A DNA stretch of 64,000 nucleotides from assembly GCA_022316685.1 (NCBI GenBank), contig JAKJHU010000016.1:2356001-2420000 (forward strand). Direction: 5' to 3'. Both the position numbers and the translations under genes were made by a program. Positions 11,034 through 23,369 of this stretch are shown here, piece by piece; position 1 is the first letter of the stretch, and every line of letters begins with the position of its first letter. The notes under the pieces were generated by a model, which was not told the DNA's origin, searched no databases, and was given only the letters and a program-made list of their open reading frames with translations. The DNA is from Progne subis subis. Taxonomy: Eukaryota; Chordata; Aves; Passeriformes; Hirundinidae.

Positions 11034-14000
11034 TAAGGACTGAAGAGGGGCAAGAGGCAGCCCAGGGTGCCTGTAGGGAGGTGGGAGGGGCGCTGTGCCC
11101 TCGGTGGTGCTCTGGCCCATGTCCTGCTGAGCAATGCAGCCACTGCCTCTGACTCCAGTGGATGTGACAGCTCATACTAAGGTTACTTGCTCCAGACATG
11201 CAAGTTAGAGTGTTAATAGCAGGGGAAAAGACCCTGTTTCCTCTTTTTAAATTGGTAAACATGGTGTTTGCTCCTGCTAAGTAGCATACAACTACTTCAT
11301 CTTCTACTTCAAAAGCTTTCAAAACCATGAAAGTGCTACTGGCTTTATTTGGTCAATAGAGGTGCAAGCTTAAAAGGAAGTCAAGTTTGTGCACTATGCC
11401 CAGTTTACTCATCTAGAAAGGTGATGCATAGCTATTGAGCATTTGTCTGAAGAAGGGTTTCTTTGGCACTGCATCATGAAATATATTGAAACAAGAATAT
11501 ATACACAGTCAGTGCAATCTCAAATGACTGATTTGTTTTAATGAAATTAAACTCCTCACAAGACTGCCCCAGAACCGTATAATGATTTGAAGGGCTAATG
11601 CTTGCACTGGGATGTTTACATTCGCAAACAAATCTGGGAAATAAATGTATCCATTTGTCTGCCTTGCAGGGATATTCCTGAGGAGGCAGCTGCACACTGT
11701 TTGGTTTCATTGTGTTGTTTTGGTTTTAACCAGCTTGGCTTTCTTTTCAGCCGTGCAGCGGGACAGGAAGGCTCCATTTCAGTGGTAAAAATGTTTCCTT
11801 TTAGCCAAAAAGATAAACATGTCAACTCCACCAGAGAATTTGTAAGATGACACAGTGCAGCTCTGTTTAAAGTAGGATGGACTACAGCAGCTGAGTTGTT
11901 CTTCTTGACTTCCCTTCTGAATTCCGCCCTGAAAGCACCCTGTAACATCAAGGTGGATTTTGGTGTGGTAGCCTTGCTGAAGCCACTAAAACCCCATTTG
12001 CCAAGTTTAAGTTTCCCAAAAATATTAAACATGAGATCATCATGTGGATATAAATTCTTCAGAGACAGCTGAAATTAACTGGTCAAATAAATCCTGAGCT
12101 AATCTAAATATAACTGAGAAAATCAACACTAAAAATAAACAAATAAAAACATTGGGAAGTCTTAAGCATATGATGAGATAAATTCAGCAGATAAATTGTG
12201 TACCAAATTTAAGGATGAAGTTTCAGGCTTTAGTGGGGATCAAGAACAAAACTATTAGAAATAACTTCTATTAGGCAGAAATGTAAATTAATTTTAAAAT
12301 TGAGACTATGTATTAGAAATTCAACAAATTTGATGGTTACCCTCAAGTATCCCTCCTTTAGGAATAGTTTCGCTGACCAATCATAAGCAACAAATGAAGG
12401 AAACCAGAGCTATAGGCAGAGAATGAAAGAAAGGCAAAGAAACCAGAGCTAAGAACGCTGTATCTGATTTTCTTTGGATACCAGCTAAAGTGACTGAAAC
12501 AACTTGGTTCCCAGAAAGGAGGCTAATAATAAATCCTACTTTCAAGTAATTGTTTGACCAACTCCACATGAGGGCAAACCTTGGAAATGAGATTCCACAG
12601 CTGCAAAGTCAAGTATAGCTGCTATACATCTCATCTTTTGACTCTTCCTAGTGATACACCTTTCTGTCCTTTATCAGTCTTCAGAAATGGGTGAAATCAG
12701 GTAGAAAAAAAAAAGACAAACAAATTCTTATTTTTCATTGGAAGTTGGAGACTGCCCCCATTCTTTACTTCCATTACTTCACATGAAGATGCACCTATGT
12801 AAAAACAGTTACATTTTTAAAGGATATCTAGGCTAGCAGGTGCTTCATCTAATTTTTATTTCAAATTTTAAGATGTTTTGAAGAGAGAGAGAGAGATCCT
12901 AAGCCCCTTCTAAAACCACTGTCTCAGCTCCCAAAGTGGTGAAAAGAAAGAGATATTTCTATACAGCCAGCTTAGATATAGAATCAAACTTGTGATGGCT
13001 TCGGTTAAATAAAATATATCCCATCCCCTGCAAAGCTGTGCTGCCAATTGCAGCTAAATAAATACTCTGTCTAAAACCTCCGCTGTGAAGATAAACTGGT
13101 GTTTATATATATAGGTATCTTTACTGTTTCTTCTTCTCACAAATATAATCATTGTACCTGCCAGCCTGGGAGATATGTATATATGTACACATATATATAT
13201 TTCCCACTTTGTGTGTAACAACCATTACTGCTAGTAGATGTACATGGTTATTGAGAGCAGAATATACCTGAGTTTCAAGTACCTGAATTATTTTTACCTT
13301 GCATGGAAATATGATTAGTTGTAATGAGAATTCAGGATTCAATGAAGGCGAGGTAGCTTAATGGTAAGATTTTAGTGCAGTTTTACAGTCTGATTAACTT
13401 AAAATATCTCAACTTATAGCCTTTTCAAGCAGACATAATGGACCTTATTGAATAACTTTGCTGAATCAGGTGCTACTTTCAGAGAAATATTACCATTCTT
13501 CTAAATATAAAAGATTGTGTTTCTATGTGTTACTATTGGGTTTATTCCTTTTCTTCCTGTGAAAGGAATTTCTGATACAGCCCTGAAATTATTGATGTTT
13601 TTATTTCACTGAAATCAAAACAGCCTATAGAACTAGCTCCCCTGTGTTCAGGCTTTCACATATATATATTATTATAGTAGGAACACAGAGACTTTTTAGC
13701 TTCCATTTACATGATTTGGCAAAAATAACATAATTAACAAACCATGGCTGTGTAGGAACCAGGAAAGCCATAATCTTGAGGGCTGAGGCACTGAAGAATG
13801 GACCTCCTAAACCTGCTTTGTCACTAACTCATCACACTGTTTCAAGCAGCAGCTTGTCACTCCTCTGCCCCAGGGTTTCTATCTTTTAAAATCCAGGCAC
13901 TGATGCCCGTGTTGCAGGACAGGCATTGAGTGTGGCCAGTTACCCGCTTGAACAAGCTGTGTGAAAAGGCTTGGCTGGTGTTGATGTTCCAGTGCATTGT

Positions 14001-16248
14001 CCATGCCTTTCTCCATGTGAAGGGGGCACTGGTTGTTTTGTGTGCAGAAGTGAGATGAAGTCTGTGAAAATGCCCTGGGGATGTCTGTGCACGGGCACAA
14101 ACTGTGCCCACTTGGCTCCTTTGGGACTGATGCACCAAGCATAGTAAGGCACAGGCAGGGTTGGGAACACTCCATTTTGAGATTGTAATAATTGAAAGCT
14201 TTTCCTAGGTGCAGTTTATGCTCAAAATGGGATTAAGCAGTCTCATGTCAAAAAACATAGTCTTAGGAAGACCACTCAAGGTTCTCTTGTTTGGGTGGGT
14301 TTTTTTCTTCATTTTACACATATTGTGCATATTTGTAACACACACATATATTTGAAACACTTAATAAAGAAATCACCTTCTCTCATTTCCATGTTTAGAT
14401 GTCGTGACAAACTCAATACTTGCCACATTGCCAGTGTAGGAGGGTATGAGGAACCAGGACAGTGTCTTTCCACATGTGATGTCTTGTGGTGTGCTGTGCT
14501 CAGCTGCATACTTATCTATCTGGGTGAACTCAAGCTGCCTAAGCAGTAGTTTTCCAGTCTAAGGTGAACCTGAACACAGCACTTCCTCTGATCTGCAAAA
14601 CATTGTTTAGGAAGGTGTAGTGTACTGTCCTTTGGAAACATTTATCTTTCCACTGAGTATACAGGGGTCTAAATGAACATTTTAGTTTAAAATTAAGGAA
14701 TAAATTACGGTAGCATAGAGAAAAAGAAACCAGTTTTTAGGTTGCTCAAAAATATTTAAAATGTAAAAATTATGTACCAACTGTAAATATACAGAGTAGT
14801 TCTAAATATATAATTCACTTTCAGCCCCATAAAAAACAAGACTGTTAATGTTATGGAATAGTTATGCTTAATTTTGAATACCTTTACTACTATAGGAAAC
14901 ACAGATATTGCAGGTGATGGCATGAAACACAGACATTTCTGATGGAGAGTATGTCATGTGAGAAACCCACAATCACTGAACATACTGGTATCCTATGCTG
15001 AAATCCTAGGCCAAACAAATGACTAACATGTTAGGAATAACAAAAATCTGTCATCTCACTCTATCAGCATCTCACCACTTTTTTTAGTGCTGCTATTTAG
15101 TATCAAACAGAAAGCCTATGGAATGTAGAAGATAAAAACAAACAAAAAAAAAATTGAAAGAATAAAATTCTTCAGAAAACATCAGGCCAGGGAAAAATTG
15201 TAGTGAAATTTTTCAAGCTGTGATAGAGCTAATTTATAAAACCCCCAAACCCACATAACTGGGGGGAAAAAAATTGAAACATTATAACCCTTTCCTTCCT
15301 CTGCATTGACTGTACAAAATATTGAATTCTGTAGTCCACACTCCAAGTTTTGTCTGGGTAAATAGGAAAGATCACGTCTTGACATCACTTGCCAAGCAGC
15401 ACTTTTTACAGATGAATACAGAAGTTTGGTTGTGCCATTTAAGTCTGCCAGTTCTCAGACTATGTATTAGAAAGAAAAACTCATCTGGGACTGAAATGAT
15501 AAAACCACTGAAATCTAACACAGAATGAAGAAGTTTGAGAAAAGTTAAGGAGAAAATATTGTGGTAAGTGCTTCAACTGCATTAAGTGCCAAATGGCAAT
15601 GTGACTGAAATAGTTTAGATCGATCCATGATTCTTGGTGCCTGGACAAGTTTAAGGCTATTTTGGATTGGGATCCAGAAAGTCATGTCTTATCTTGAGAA
15701 GTCACCAGAGCTGTTCTGCCTTGACTGGTGATGTTGCTGTTACCCCTACCTTTTAATTTCCTTCACTTGATTATAGGAGTTTTCCTTTGTCTCCTTGTCA
15801 CATACGTTGAGAATTTTATTGTTGCAAACAGTTGTAATCAAAAATGATGATTTGTGGAGCATTTGGGTGATATTCAGGGTACTGTTAAATTATTGTTGTC
15901 CATTTTGAAGTCTGCCATAACCTGTGAAGCTTCATGTACGTTCAGAGAAAGTAACTTTCCTATTTTCCCTGTGCCATACACACATATAGATGTGTATGCG
16001 TTTTTGAAAACTAGAGCTTTTAGTGATTGGCTCAGCTAACACCATCCTTAACAAGCTTGTTTTAGTCTATTACTTCAAATTAATTTTTTAAGACTAGAGC
16101 ATTAGAGAGGATGCCTGCTGGGGCTGCTGTTGGAAAGACAAGTCTGAGGACTAGTTTATGAAATAAAAACAGCACATAAGGGAAGAAAACTGCCTAAAGG
16201 AAACATACTGCTGTTTGAAGCAGGCAAGAGGTGGGAGGCAACCTTGTT
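11034..16248. other. Non-coding stretch, no gene supported
   Basis: AT-rich unique sequence with short (GA)n near 12,883-12,896 and TA-rich patches near 13,100-13,205. A 138-codon minus-strand frame (11,616-12,032) and others of about 60-100 codons are present. They lack splice context and protein-family features, so they are not called. Confidence 0.5.
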
Positions 16249-16388
16249 AAAAAAAAAGCAAAAACAAACAAACAGGAAAAAATCAAAACAAAACAAAACA
16301 AACCCCAACCCCCCCCCCAAAAAAAAAACCCAAAAACCCCCAAAACAACAACAAAAAGAACCAGGGGGAAAAAAAAAAAAAAAAAAAA
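16249..16388. repeat. A/C-rich low-complexity tract
   Basis: A9, then AAAC, CCAACCCC and AACCCC-type units, ending in a run of about 20 A. Same class as the tract at 231-310. Confidence 0.8.
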
Positions 16389-16826
16389 TCAAACTGGGGA
16401 AAATGCCCAGATCCTCTTGAATATCCCAAACTGAAAGGGAAGTTTTGCCAGTTTTAACCTACCCTACACATTTTTCTTATGGTTGGCATCTGACAATTGC
16501 TGGTAAGAAACCCTCAAAATTATCAAATGTTTTAGGGTTTGCATCCTGCCTGCTGACAGATATACTGGAGAGGTGAAGCACAGAGGGTGCTGTTGTTATC
16601 TCTTTTGTAGCTGCACCCTTTCATTTGATACGTCTGGTATGGCACATGGCAGGGAAATATAATTTTGATTACGGCTTGGTTCACCCATTAAATTTTGTGA
16701 GTCAAATTCCAAGTTCCTGGAACATTCCTCAAAGTGGAGAAGTTCTGTTTGTAAAGTAGAAAAGAATAAGAAAACACATAGACAAGCAGGAGACTGTAAT
16801 AAATACTGAGATTGTATGTGTTGGTT

Positions 16827-17053
16827 CCTTCTCCTTCTCCTTCTCCTTCTCCTTCTCCTTCTCCTTCTCCTTCTCCTTCTCCTTCTCCTTCTCCTTCTCC
16901 TTCTCCTTCTCCTTCTCCTTCTCCTTCTCCTTCTCCTTCTCCTTCTCCTTCTCCTTCTCCTTCTCCTTCTCCTTCTCCTTCTCCTTCTCCTTCTCCTTCT
17001 CCTTCTCCTTCTCCTTCTCCTTTTCCTTTTCCCTTTTCCTTTTCCTTTTCCTT
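16827..17053. repeat. (CCTTCT)32 hexanucleotide microsatellite with CCTTTT tail
   Basis: The hexamer CCTTCT repeats without interruption from 16,827 to 17,018 (192 bp, 32 units). It then degenerates into CCTTTT-type units to 17,053. One strand is pure pyrimidine and the other pure purine, a composition able to form triplex (H-DNA). Because the unit is a multiple of three, long frames read through it (Glu-Gly on the minus strand, Leu or Ser-Pro on the plus strand). These are artefacts of the repeat. Confidence 0.97.
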
Positions 17054-17221
17054 TCCTCTTCCTTTCTTATTTTTGGACTTTGAAAGCTCGCCTTTTAGGT
17101 AATATCTCTTTCCTCTTCCTTTCTTAATTTTGGACTTTGAAAGCTCACCTTTTAGGTAATATCTCTTTCCTCTTCCTTTCTTAATTTTGGACTTTGAAAG
17201 CTCGCCTTTTAGGTAATATCT
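17054..17221. repeat. 57-bp minisatellite, three copies
   Basis: Units at 17,054-17,110, 17,111-17,167 and 17,168-17,221 (the last is 3 bp short). They differ at only one or two positions. Each unit starts with the pyrimidine block TCCTCTTCCTTTCTT and continues with non-repetitive sequence ending in GGTAATAT. The array directly abuts the CCTTCT/CCTTTT microsatellite, suggesting the pyrimidine tract helped seed the duplication. Confidence 0.95.
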
Positions 17222-17316
17222 AAAAAGTAAATTATTATTTCTTAAACAAAACAAAGATTCTTCTGTGGCTCAGAGTTCTGGAGCTTAATGGAAACACTGT
17301 TCAATATCATGAAGTG

Positions 17317-17318
<2 letters not shown>

Positions 17319-17349
<31 letters not shown>
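17319..17349. repeat. Poly(T) tract, T31
   Basis: 31 consecutive T, about 100 bp beyond the 57-bp minisatellite. Confidence 0.9.
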
Positions 17350-17352
<3 letters not shown>

Positions 17353-20300
17353 TCTGTTGGGCATACTGCTGGTAGTTTGCCAGGATTTGTTTAGATCTGA
17401 AATCTTCAACTTTCAAATTTACACCTTCATCCTTATGCTAAATTTGTTCTCTGTCTTTAATAATTTCCCACTAATTTAGCTAATATGCATCATGCATGTC
17501 ATTCTTATCAGATCAAAACCACTAATTAAGACTGAACAATCATTAATATGCCCCTCCTGGGTAACTCTATTCTGGAGCAAATCACAGGCAGTTTGAACTT
17601 ACAGTGTCAAAAATTAGATATGAAATCAGAAGCCATCAAAATGTCCAAAACCTGGTAAGATTCCTATTTTACTCTGACAAAGAAACACCCCTAGATAAAC
17701 AAAACCTGCGAAGCTACAGCCATCCTGAGGTGTGTAATCCTTTGTGGGAGAATCAGACAATCAGAGGAATCGCATATTGGCTCGGTAGGTTTGTGCATTC
17801 ATGCACACACATAGAGTTACCTTAAATGTGTACTACTCCCTCTCCCAAAGGTATTATGGAAATAAGTCAAACAGTATGTTGTCAGTCGAATGATCTTTAC
17901 ATTTAACTCTTTCTCTAAATGTGCTGTGTTCAAAGCAGGACAGAAATATTATTTTCCTAAACATATATTAGAAAAAATTGCTGAAAATTGCCACTATATC
18001 AATTTCTTAATTATGCTTAGCAAGGTAATTGCTACTAAACATCCTCTTTCCTGATGCCCCCCAAAAAGAAGTACATTTGAGGATACAAAATGCCATTGAA
18101 ATGCTGAGAACAAAAATATTTCCAACTCCTCTGTTGCTAGCATAGTGTGGCTGTAGCAAAACACATACTAGTGAGTTGGAATCATATCATCCTGAGCATC
18201 TGCACTACTCCTCCTTGGAGAGTGCATACTAATCATCTCTCTTCATGGTCAGTAACCACATAAGGACAACACCAGACGATGCCAGTGGTTTTGGTCCTGT
18301 AGCATTTATATGCTTTCCTGCAAAGATAGTCATGCCAGATAATATTCGTCAACCTTGTCTTTGGTCTTCTCTCTTGATTGAGGCAGATGTTTATTTTCCA
18401 TCTGCACTATATGTCAGTGCAACTGCAGCCTTCATCTGGCAAAGGGTGCCTGTAATATTATGAGGCCATCGCATAAGCTGCTGGAAAGATTACTCTTGTG
18501 AATAAAATCAGTTTATGGCTAAAAACATTTATTCTTCATTTTGATAAGCCCTTAACAAATGAAAATTTGCTTCCTTACACTTTTGCCAAGCATAGGACCA
18601 TGTTTATTTCTAGCTATATGGGTCACGAAGGATTCCCAGCTGTTAGATAGAGTCAGTTGTGCATTGCTGCACTCAACAACATCTGTTTCACAAAAACAGT
18701 ATCCAGCTTTTAGCGCTCAAATGGAGGTTATACCATATGCCAGCAGACCACTTAGTTTTTACCTTGGGAACCAACTTTACACTAGTCAAGGTAACAGAGG
18801 AAGTACTGAGTATTTAAATGCTACCAGGCTTCAGTCACATCTTCATGTGCTCTTGTCATTTCCAACTATATATAGTAAAATTAGTTCCAAGCATATACTG
18901 CAAGCTGTTCCTCTGTTTAATTATTAACTGGAAGAAAGTTTGTTTGCAAAACAGTTGAAATGTTTTTTGTGATAGGCTCTGATGTTGAAAGTGGTGCCAT
19001 AAGATGCTTCTGCAAATACAGAACCTTGTTAAAATGTCAAATAATATCAGCTATCAACAAAAGCAGATCAGGCTGAATACCCTTTAACTACTGAGCAGGT
19101 TGTTAAAAAGCCATACTACCATGGAACTCTTCAGAGCCTCGCAAACTATTCAAAATGTCTGGCGGTGTTATACTACCAGGATGTTTTCGATTATGATTTA
19201 TGTTGTGCTACCAACTGTCTGCTTTCCTCTCATTTGGTTTTAATCACTTAATGACTCTGTAGAAATAAAGTTTTAAAAATATGTGGTTTTGACAGCAACA
19301 GATAAATTAGGTTAAGGGAAATGTTTCTGATGGGTGAATCACTCTCCCAGGAGAATACCAAATAATTGTATGCCCTTAATGGTAGCAGGAGGACAGTTGT
19401 TCCTGGTAAAAATTGCATAACATTGTATTGCATTCAGTGATACAATAAAGCAGATTTGTTTGCCGATGATTCATTTCTATTATAAACGTTTTGTTGCAAA
19501 ATACATTCCTTAATGCCCAGTAAGATGTTTTCAATAGCACATAGATTAAATTTGGTATATACTCCAAACTAGCTACAATACTGCCATTATAACTGATTCT
19601 ACCAAATCATGTCACTGAAAATGTGAATTATGCCAGCGAAATGAATGAGTTAGATTCTGTTAACACAGACAATATTTCCTTGTATGTAATTCAGTTGACT
19701 GCAGCGGAATTATCCTTTACTGAAATAATGCAAAGAACCAGTCATGGTGCTACAGACCAGCTTTCTCCGAGTCCTAGCCGTAGTTTGTAAAACTTAAGAA
19801 TAGGTAGAGTCAAGATGCGCTAAGAAACTGCTTATATCTATTGCTCTGCCATGACAGAAACAAGTAAGAGACAGATGCATATCACCAAATAGGTTTTGTT
19901 CTGACAACTTTCAGGAGAGTAGTAAAATTCACTTGGTCCATTGTAACTCTTCTGTGAGCATCATATGTACACAGTATAAGTTGTATCTGGCTTTTAGGCT
20001 TGACTCTTTACCTACCTTCTGAGCTTTGCTATGGATATGCTATGGATATGCCTCAAGCTCCTCTGGTTCTTTTCTACTGCTCATTTTTATTTTGGATGAA
20101 AATGATGTGTTGTTCACATGCTGAAATGGAGTTTACACCCTGATAAGCAGCAAGGTATAGACAGAAAAGCAACCACTTCCAATAACAGATGCTCAAAGTT
20201 CCGTACTACAGACAATGCCAAAACCTGACAAATCCATGCTTTTGGGAAATGGGTCAGTAAATCTACAAAAGAAAAAAGCAAAATTCTAAGTATGCTAAGT

Positions 20301-23300
20301 TATAAATTATGCTAAGAATAATTTGGAGGTTTGTTCCCAAAAGGTACAGCAACAAAAAAGAATTCTAGGGCAGATCACGACCTTAGAGGCTGCAGATTTA
20401 TGAATAGGATGATGTGACCTCACGGTTTAATTTTCATATCCTTTTGCAAAAAACACACATTGACACTTCAGAGAAATAGGGTTGGAAGAAAAATAAGATT
20501 GCCTAGCTTTTAAATTCAGGCTAAGTACATGATAGATTGAAAAATTTCCCAGATAGTTAGGTCCAAAGTAGTTTAGCAAAATTAAAATCAAAGAAGTGAC
20601 ACCCTATTTATACTGCATCAGCACTAGGCCTCTAACCTACATTTAAAAAAAAAAATAAATTAATCTGTGGTCAGATATGGAACTGAGCTACTCCTTCAAA
20701 AACATTTACTTAAATCATGGATGTAAAACTGAATTTTCAAACCTGCTTTCTGTTTCCAAACCTTTAAGAAATCATCCAGCTAAGAATAATTTACTCAAAG
20801 GACAGTATGAAACACTTCATGCATTATAAAACCCCAACATATCCTTGAAATGATCTGTTCTATTCATTTATGATGCAAAAAATCCTCTTTCCTTATATTT
20901 TGAATATTTTTTTCCTATCTTCATCACATTTAGTTCTTTGGGACATTGATGCCCTTCTGTAAGTGTGTATCATGCCTGTGTTTGGCTAATTCTGTACTGC
21001 AAATAGCATTGATTTTGTTTGTTCTTCCCCCAAGGGCTAAAATTACTGAGCCTTGGGGTTTCCCATTTCCATCGCCAGTAATTGTCTAAATAGTCACACC
21101 CTCCACAAATTAAAACAAGAGGTTTATTATAAAATAAAGTGACTTTTGCAAAAATGAATGGTACACTTTCATACTTTGGAGATCTCATCCTAGGATACAC
21201 CTTATTTTCCAAAGATGGGAAGCGCTAGTGTTTCTGGTTTTAAGTTGCTGTAAAATTTTCCCTTCTGTTCATTATCATTTGGCATCCAGCTCAGTTTTGA
21301 AGTGTTGGCCCTTGCTCTTGGGAAGCAAGAGGATTCCTAGGGAGGAAAATGGTATGGGTACGTCTAGGGTACTGTGAATATTGCCTTTTCAGATGAAACA
21401 AAAGCAAAAATTATTCACCCCTTAATCCATGACTTTACCACAGATTTCTTTGCAATATTTCTGTCCAATCGTTTCTTGTATGAAATTTCTCGTGCTCATG
21501 CTGAACTTTTAACAGTAACTCTGTACAGACAGCACACAGAGGTGCTCCTGCCACCATTGATTAGACAGGAAAACTGACTCATTCCAAAAGCTGAAACTTT
21601 GCTCTTCCCTCCTGGCCAGGAACAACTCACTGCTCCCCTTTTCAAACCCTTCATTTCCACAACACATCTGTACAGCCTTGCTCCACATGAGAAGAATTTA
21701 ATGGGTACTTTGAAAGCCCATCTTTGGCCTGGAAGTGTCTGCACTGCTGCTGCTGTAAAGCCACGGTGTCTTCACAGCTAGCAGCTATAAAGCGACACTT
21801 TTCATTTGTCACCAGTGGACACAAAATGTTCATGTTGAATCTGTGAGTCTCATCGAATCCTTAGTCCTAGACTGCTATTTTTCAGAGTCCAGCCTACTTC
21901 CCACAGCCTCAGCATGTTGGCAGGAAGGCAGCAGGTATGCATCCTTTCCAGGGCAGAGGGGTAAGAAAAACTCTTGCTCAACCTTTTGGTGGTTCCACTG
22001 TCCCATTCTATGCTCTTTATACATATAATCGACAAAATCAATGATGAGTGGCACCATCTGCTTCTGACTCCCCATTAATTCTTGGCCATCTATCCTTTTT
22101 ACTATGGTTTTGCACTTCTGCTTCATGAACCTTTCCACCCTCCCTCATTTAAAACTCTATATTGGTTTTATTTAAGCTCTTCCTAAGCCTACAAGTTGGT
22201 AAGTTATTTTGAACAAAACATATTAAGAAAAAAAAAAAAACCAAGCTGTTTTTCCAGGTGGGTTTTCCCAAGCTCTCACAGCTCCCATTCAAGTGAAGTT
22301 TTTACAGTTACATCTGTGCAAACAGTGAAAACAAATACAGTGTAATGGCAGGGAGCTGAAGGAAGTTAAGTGTACCTCTCCACCTGCCAAGGCCCAGATG
22401 TGGGAAATAACACAGCACAAAGACCCCAAATACTGGGACACAGTAAAATTATTGCTACAGACGGCTTTGGTACTATGTTAGTTTCATTTCTTGAAGCATA
22501 ATCTTTTCTGCAACCATTGTTTTCCCATTCCTGCTGCAAGCAATTTTAGCACCAAGCATGAGGTAAGATTTATAGCATCTGTAAAACCAAAAATGAACAA
22601 AATGTTTGTCTGCAAAGGAGAAAGTCCATCATTAAGAGAGACTATAAGGAGAGATGTTTGCATCTATTACCAGAGATAGGTAAGATATAACTTACAGCTG
22701 GACTTATTGCCTTACAGAGTTTGGATGCTTATTAAGAGAACGAAAGAAAAGTCTGTTTTCTGAAATTTCTCAGATCTTCTAATCCCTCTCCAGTCCCCAG
22801 ATGAGGCCAGTAGCAGTCACTCTTAATATTTTTCTCTTCATAAAAACCTCTTCTTCATTCTTACTAAGTGATCCCATGTAGCACATAAAGGCAGTGTTGT
22901 TTCTTAAAGATGTTTCTCAAATAGAAAAATCCCCACTTAGTTCAAGACACTTGTATCTACCATACAGGCACCAACTAGAGATGGTAAAAGCCTGGACGGC
23001 TTCTGGGACATACTGGACTTTGTACATCTCCTCATACAGGGTCAGGCCACAGTTTATTCTGTTCAATATGTGCTCTTTAATAATATATGACAATGCTAGA
23101 GCATGCACATTTCAATATTCCCCCCAAACACATTCCAATTTTGTGCAGTCTTACATACTTTATGGGCTGGACATGCCAGCCACATCTTTCCACTTAAATA
23201 GCCCTATTTTTACACCCATGTACAGAATCTATTATATCCTTGAAATGAGCTCTACAGCTAAGGTCAGCTTAATTACCATGTCAAAAAATAATTTATTTTT

Positions 23301-23319
23301 GTTCTGCTGCCTGGTTATG

Positions 23320-23320
<1 letters not shown>
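17350..23320. other. Non-coding stretch, no gene supported
   Basis: AT-rich unique sequence. Minor points: a 12-bp direct duplication (GCTATGGATATG twice) near 20,030-20,053 and an A11 run near 22,230. Plus-strand frames at 18,559-18,927 (122 codons) and from 22,894 (which runs into the T49 tract) have no splice or domain support. Confidence 0.5.

Positions 23321-23369
<49 letters not shown>
23321..23369. repeat. Poly(T) tract, T49
   Basis: 49 consecutive T, the longest homopolymer in the window. No minus-sense polyadenylation signal or target duplication was seen next to it. Confidence 0.9.

Noticed and set aside
11616..12032. 138-codon minus-strand frame
   Set aside because: Length within chance expectation for 64 kb and six frames; no domain, promoter or splice evidence.
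16812..17127. Plus-strand poly-Leu and poly-Ser-Pro frames
   Set aside because: Direct translation of the CCTTCT microsatellite.
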